From contig CAZYQW010000130.1 in the NCBI GenBank assembly GCA_964649825.1, forward strand, positions 35,926 to 99,925: 64,000 bases of DNA, in the 5' to 3' direction. The stretch is from CAZYQW01 sp964649825. GTDB taxonomy: Bacteria; Planctomycetota; B15-G4; JADJEK01. Of this stretch, positions 59,928 to 64,000 are shown piece after piece. How positions within the stretch are numbered: the stretch's first letter is position 1; each line of letters opens with the position of its first letter. The notes below the pieces were generated by a model, which worked only from the letters and a program-made list of their open reading frames with translations, had not been told where the DNA came from and did no database searches. The position numbers were made by a program, and so were the translations under genes.

Positions 59928-62900
59928 CGGCGCGAGGCGCGCAAGACGTCCACCGCCGCGGGCAGCGCGAACTGTTCGCCGTCGACGCCGGCCACGAACC
60001 GGCCGCCCCGCACCTCGCCCTGGAGCTCGAGGCGACGCAGCACGCGGACGAGGTCGCGCCACGGCGTCGGGATCCGCTCGCGCTGCACCGTCCGCCGGAA
60101 GACGACTCCCGTGCGCGCGAGGAGCTGCCGCGCCACGAAGAGCGGCGACGGCTCGCGGTCGACGGCGTGCCGGAAGACGGAGAGACGGCCGATCGTCTGG
60201 AGCGGACCGCGGCGCGACGGCGGCAGGAGGAGGCCGCGGATCGCCGCGAACGAATCGGCCGTCAGGAGCCCGAGACCGATCAGCTCGGCCACGGCCGGCT
60301 CGAGGTGCCCGTGCGCCGCCGCGAGCTCGCTCGGGAACGCGGCGCCGCGGACGGCGAGCTCCGCATGCAGACGCGCCGCCTCCGGGCTCGGCGTCGACTC
60401 GGGCGCCGGCGACAGCGCCATCCACTCGGCGAGGTGCTCGCGGCGCACGAACGCGATCGGCGTCGTCTTGATCGGAGTCCGTCCGTCGCCGAAGAGCCGC
60501 CCCCACGTGTACTCGCCGCACAGCGCGACCTGATCGAGCCACTCGCGGCGATACCCCTTGACCCGGAGCGGAAGGATGCGCGTCTCCCACGCGCGCGCCG
60601 GCGCCTCGAAGCCGGCGAGCTGAGCGAGCACGATCGAGACCCCGTGCGGGCCCTCCACCCGATGGTCGATGTGCGCGTGCTGCCATCGCGCCATGAAGCG
60701 CCAGAACTGCGCGACCGACACCGGCTCGATCTCGCGTCGCAGCGACTCGAGCGTGTAGCGCTGGATCCGCATCAGCAGGCGCCGGTCGCACCACGCGTCC
60801 CGGCCGTCCTGCCGCACGCGCAGGAGCACACCGTCCGCCTCGAGCTCGCGGTAGAGCGGCCCGTCGTCGAAGACCGGACCGAGCACCTCCATGCGCCCGC
60901 GCAGCACCGCCTTCGGGTCGCGCGACGCCTCCGCCGCGAACCAGCGGTCGCCGTCGCGGACGACGCGGCTCGCGCGCGCGAGCTCCTCGAGCCACGCGCG
61001 CCACGCGTTCGCCTCTCCGTCGGCCACGAAGCCCATCCAGGTGAGCGCCTCGTGCACCTCCTCCGCGTCGCGCGGGTCGGGCCAGGCCTCTTCGCGCACG
61101 CGTTCGACCGCCTTCGGATCGAGGGAGCCGACCTCGTCCTTCGTCCGATCGTCGAGCGTCCGGCGCGCGGCGACGGCGCGGGTGCGGCGCTCCTCGAGCG
61201 GAGCGTCGTCGAGGAACGCGTACGGCGCGGCGGAGAGGATGCCGCGCGACAACGGCGACGGATCGGGAACGTCGACGAAGACCCGCTCGATCGAGCCGTC
61301 GCGGAGCCCCTCGAGCACGCGCCGGCATCCATCCAGGTCCATCGCCTCGGTCAAGCAGTCCTCGATCGTCTGCGCGACGAGCGGGTGGTCCTCCGGCACC
61401 TCGATGTTCGGCGTGGTCAGCGTCTCGGGGCAGGCGACGACCTGCGGGAACGCCTCCATCAGGACGTCGGTCGCCTGCATCTTCTGGAGCAGGATCGGCA
61501 CCGGCTTGCCGCCGCGGAAGCGCTCGACCAGGAGAGCGCGCGTCACGTTCCAGCGCCAACGCGCCTCGAAGAACGGCGTGGGCAGCGTCGCCTGGACCAG
61601 GACCTCGCGCAGCGTCCCCGGGTGGAGCCAGTCGAAGATCTCCTCGCACGCGACGCCGGACGGACCCGCCATCGAGAAGACGATCGCCTCCTCGTTCGCG
61701 GCCGCCTGCAGCTCGAACCCGAAGCCGCGACAGATCCGCTTGCGGAGCGCGAGCCCCAGCGCGCGGTTGATGCGGCTGCCGAACGGCGCGTGGAGCACGA
61801 GCTGCGTGCCGCCGGCCTCGTCGAAGAACCGCTCGGCGACGAGGCGCCGCTGGGTCGGCAGGACGCCGAGGACGCGCTCGCTCTCGCGCAGGTAGTCGAC
61901 GATCTGCTGCGCCGCGCCCTCCTCGAGGCCGGACTTCGCGCGCAGCGCGGGCACGTCGTCGTTCTCCTCGCGAATGCGCCCGATCTCGGCCGACAGCTCC
62001 TCGGTGCGGCCCGGGGCCTCGCCCACCCAGAACGGAAGCGTCGGCGGCGCGCCCTTCGCGTCGGCCACGCGCATCACGCCGGACTCGACCCTGAGCACGC
62101 GCCACGACGTCGTGCCGAGCTGGAACACGTCGCCCTGGCTCGACTCGATCGCGAAGTCCTCGTTGATCGTCCCGACGAACACGCCCTCGGGCTCGAGGAT
62201 GACGCGGTAGTCGCCGACGTCGGGGATCGCGCCGCCGTTCATCACGGCTCGCAGCCGCGCGCGCCGCGTGGCTCGCAGCCGCCGGTTCACGCCGTCCTCG
62301 TGGAGGAGCGCGCGCCGCCCGCCGAGGTGCAGCTTCACGGTGCGGTCGAACTCGTCCTGCGTGAGCCCGCGGTACGGCCACGCGCGGCAGACCGTGGCGA
62401 ACAGCTCGGTCTCGTCCCAGTCCTCGGCCACGCACGCCGCGACGAGGTGCTGCGCGAGGATGTCGAGCGGCTTCTGCGGCACGCGGATCCGGTCGAGCTC
62501 GCCGCTCCTCACCGCACGCATCAACGCCGCCGCCTCGACGAGCTCGTCCCGCGTCACCGGGAACAGCCGCCCCTTCGGGATGCGTCCCGGCCCGTGCCCG
62601 GCGCGACCCATCCGCTGGAGGAACGTGGCGATCGATCGCGCCGCGCCGATCTGGATCGCGAGATCGACGTCGCCGATATCGATCCCGAGCTCGAGCGACG
62701 CGGTGGCGACGAGCGCCTTCAGGCGTCCGTCCTTCAATCGCGCCTCGGCGTCGAGCCGCAGCTCGCGCGAGAGGCTGCCGTGGTGGCAGCGCACCGCGTC
62801 CTCGCCGAGACGTTCGGCGAGCCGCGCCGAGAGCCGCTCGGCGAGCTTGCGCGTGTTGACGAAGACGAGCGTCGTGCGGTGCTCGATGATGAGAGCGGCG

Positions 62901-63658
62901 ACGCGCTCGTACACCTCGTCCCACACCTCGTGCGAGCAGACGGCGGAGAGCGGCGACGGCGGCACCTCGACGGCGAGGTCGAATCGGCGCAGGTGTCCGG
63001 CGTCGACGACGTCGACCGCGCGATCGACGCCGACGAGAAAGCGGCCGATCTCGTCGAGGGGCCGCTGGGTCGCGGACAGGCCGATCCGCTGCTGCGGCCC
63101 GGCGAGCTTCTCGAGCCGTTCGAGCGACAACGACAGGTGCGATCCGCGCTTGTCTCGCGCCAACGCGTGGATCTCGTCCACGATCACCGTCCGTGTGCCA
63201 CGGAGCATCCGCCGCCCGCCGTCGCTGGTCAGGAGGATGTAGAGCGACTCCGGCGTCGTGACCAGCATGTGCGGCGGCCGCCGCGACATCGCGGCCCGGT
63301 CCTTCTGCGGCGTGTCGCCGGTGCGGACCATGACCCGCACCTCCGGCAGCGTCGGATCGAGCGCGCGGATGTCGCGCAGCGGTCGATCGAGGTTCTTCGC
63401 CACGTCGTTCGACAGCGCCTTCAAGGGCGAGACGTAGACGACGTGGATCACGTCCTCGAGCGCGTCCCCACGCCGAAACAGACCGTCGATCGCCCACAGG
63501 AACGCGGCCAACGTCTTCCCCGATCCGGTCGGCGCCGCGATCAGCGTGTTCCTTCCCGCCTGGATCCGCGGCCAACCCTCGCGCTGCGGCGGGCTGGGCT
63601 CCCCCAGAACGCCTTCGAACCAGCGCCGAACCGAAGGGTGGAAGGTGGCCGGAAGCAT
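59756..63658 (-). CDS. lhr: Lhr-type ATP-dependent DNA/RNA helicase
   Basis: A 1,300-residue helicase. Walker A is APTGSGKTLAAFLWA, motif II is VDEIHALARDKRG, motif III lies in IGLSATQRPLDEIG, and motif VI in RMGRAGHG. After the RecA-like core come the winged-helix (around DELVEAAALMRAV) and the Lhr-core domains (VGEAPGRTEELSAEIG, HAPFGSRINRALGLALRKR). The long C-terminal part holds RPTDVLMEA-like and LPLRVKGYRREWLDQ segments and ends with DPLNFKGILTPDARV, so the protein appears complete. Lhr unwinds nucleic acids and is damage-inducible in mycobacteria. ATG 63658 is the only sensible start. Confidence 0.93.
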   Translation of the reverse strand: MLPATFHPSVRRWFEGVLGEPSPPQREGWPRIQAGRNTLIAAPTGSGKTLAAFLWAIDGLFRRGDALEDVIHVVYVSPLKALSNDVAKNLDRPLRDIRALDPTLPEVRVMVRTGDTPQKDRAAMSRRPPHMLVTTPESLYILLTSDGGRRMLRGTRTVIVDEIHALARDKRGSHLSLSLERLEKLAGPQQRIGLSATQRPLDEIGRFLVGVDRAVDVVDAGHLRRFDLAVEVPPSPLSAVCSHEVWDEVYERVAALIIEHRTTLVFVNTRKLAERLSARLAERLGEDAVRCHHGSLSRELRLDAEARLKDGRLKALVATASLELGIDIGDVDLAIQIGAARSIATFLQRMGRAGHGPGRIPKGRLFPVTRDELVEAAALMRAVRSGELDRIRVPQKPLDILAQHLVAACVAEDWDETELFATVCRAWPYRGLTQDEFDRTVKLHLGGRRALLHEDGVNRRLRATRRARLRAVMNGGAIPDVGDYRVILEPEGVFVGTINEDFAIESSQGDVFQLGTTSWRVLRVESGVMRVADAKGAPPTLPFWVGEAPGRTEELSAEIGRIREENDDVPALRAKSGLEEGAAQQIVDYLRESERVLGVLPTQRRLVAERFFDEAGGTQLVLHAPFGSRINRALGLALRKRICRGFGFELQAAANEEAIVFSMAGPSGVACEEIFDWLHPGTLREVLVQATLPTPFFEARWRWNVTRALLVERFRGGKPVPILLQKMQATDVLMEAFPQVVACPETLTTPNIEVPEDHPLVAQTIEDCLTEAMDLDGCRRVLEGLRDGSIERVFVDVPDPSPLSRGILSAAPYAFLDDAPLEERRTRAVAARRTLDDRTKDEVGSLDPKAVERVREEAWPDPRDAEEVHEALTWMGFVADGEANAWRAWLEELARASRVVRDGDRWFAAEASRDPKAVLRGRMEVLGPVFDDGPLYRELEADGVLLRVRQDGRDAWCDRRLLMRIQRYTLESLRREIEPVSVAQFWRFMARWQHAHIDHRVEGPHGVSIVLAQLAGFEAPARAWETRILPLRVKGYRREWLDQVALCGEYTWGRLFGDGRTPIKTTPIAFVRREHLAEWMALSPAPESTPSPEAARLHAELAVRGAAFPSELAAAHGHLEPAVAELIGLGLLTADSFAAIRGLLLPPSRRGPLQTIGRLSVFRHAVDREPSPLFVARQLLARTGVVFRRTVQRERIPTPWRDLVRVLRRLELQGEVRGGRFVAGVDGEQFALPAAVDVLRASRRQDAGDPIDVCAADPLNFKGILTPDARVAPTSREAVRVGGAGTSDSSSRSSVDATRS

Positions 63659-63754
63659 CGCGCCAGGGTACGCAGTACGCGGGCGGGGCGGAAGGACCGG
63701 GCGCTCGCGCGGTTCGCTCCAGCCCCGCCACCCCCGGCGAGCCAGGATCCTCCG

Positions 63755-64000
63755 TCAGCAGTCGGCGGGAACCCGACCGATCGCGTCCGTCTCGCCGACC
63801 TCGGCGAATCCCCCGCCGCCCGTATCGGGATTCCCCGACTTCTTTGCTCCATCGGGAGCGACGCGAGCCGACCCCGTACCCGGGTGCTTCTCGGTGTTCG
63901 TCCCGCTCGGCATCGAGTTGCCACCCATGCCGAGCGCGGTGCCGCCGTTGGGTTTCGCGACGGCGTGTCCATTGCCGGCCTCTGCATCCGCGAAATGGCC
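63755..64000 (-). CDS. Truncated glycine-rich C-terminal fragment of an unknown protein
   Basis: The gene enters from the right edge, so the N-terminus is missing. The 81 visible residues form a low-complexity Gly/Asn/Thr-rich chain (NGGTALGMGGNSMPSGTNTE, GNPDTGGGGFAEVGETDA) that ends RVPADC and a TGA. Lack of bulky hydrophobics suggests a surface or linker region. With no domain, family assignment is not possible, and the frame could be spurious. Confidence 0.4.
   Translation of the reverse strand, partial: GHFADAEAGNGHAVAKPNGGTALGMGGNSMPSGTNTEKHPGTGSARVAPDGAKKSGNPDTGGGGFAEVGETDAIGRVPADC

Noticed and set aside
58785..63731. A 1,648-codon minus-strand frame covering the Lhr and glycosyltransferase region.
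   Set aside because: It is out of frame with the Lhr protein and consists of arginine/alanine-rich sequence; the 59756-63658 frame carries all helicase motifs.
1..64000. CRISPR arrays, rRNA operons, tRNA genes, transposases, prophage genes.
   Set aside because: None was recognised on reading both strands; no regular spacer-repeat pattern and no integrase or transposase motif were seen.

Overview
The window is a very GC-rich bacterial chromosome segment that most resembles a planctomycete (Planctomycetota). The strongest clue is an adjacent pair of hallmark genes at 45.5-50.4 kb: a PSD1/DUF1549/DUF1553 cytochrome c-domain protein and a Tat-exported DUF1501 protein. Other clues are two ECF sigma factor/Ser-Thr kinase pairs, several very large exported FG-GAP, SBBP and beta-helix proteins, and a shared C-terminal module (often reading GCPGSGG..P) that I associate with the Saltatorellus/Poly30-like branch; that placement is inference. 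No rRNA, tRNA, CRISPR array, insertion sequence or phage gene was recognised.

Layout. 0-5.3 kb, minus strand: ECF sigma factor, TPR receptor kinase, FG-GAP secreted protein, and a truncated membrane protein with an HEMGH motif. 5.3-8.3 kb, minus: ABC ATPase, ABC permease and an exported or anchored helical protein. 8.4-10.5 kb, plus: a lipoprotein M48 protease coupled to endonuclease III. 10.6-11.4 kb: a decayed piece of an SNF2-type helicase. 11.6-14.7 kb, minus: a secreted beta-helix protein built from about 595-bp repeats. 15-21.8 kb, plus: ECF sigma factor, a FecR-like anti-sigma candidate fused to carboxypeptidase-regulatory-like domains, a TPR protein and an FG-GAP protein. 22-25.6 kb, minus: di-haem cytochrome c peroxidase and an SBBP propeller protein. 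25.9-29.5 kb, plus: a YjbR-like protein, then a translationally coupled atypical receiver/GAF-histidine-kinase pair. 29.5-39.2 kb, minus: a nucleotidyltransferase-like gene with a tiny overlapping partner, a zinc-ribbon membrane protein, a metzincin-like protein with an exported partner, two unknown paired genes, and two gene remnants (DUF4350-like and nadE). 39.2-42.3 kb, minus: a second sigma/kinase module, the kinase carrying an FGE-sulfatase-like C-terminus. 42.8-50.4 kb, plus: FG-GAP protein and the PSD1/DUF1501 pair. 50.6-54.9 kb, plus: LTA-synthase-like phosphotransferase, membrane-anchored phytase and an apparently exported VTC/CYTH protein. 55-58.1 kb, minus: pdxT, pdxS and a MocR/PdxR regulator. 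58.3-63.7 kb: a glycosyltransferase and an Lhr helicase that converge and overlap. A truncated glycine-rich protein closes the window.

How it fits together. The core functions are DNA repair (Nth, Lhr) and vitamin B6 synthesis with its own regulator. Around these lie secreted-protein genes, each near a signalling module, which suggests several separately controlled envelope programmes. The most original assemblies are the envelope-facing phosphate trio (50.6-54.9 kb), the divergent receiver/kinase pair (26.5-29.5 kb), the nucleotidyltransferase/small-protein pair (29.5-30.6 kb) and the sigma/FecR fusion operon (15-19 kb). Three gene remnants, two of them between 30.8 and 37.2 kb, mark zones of gene loss.
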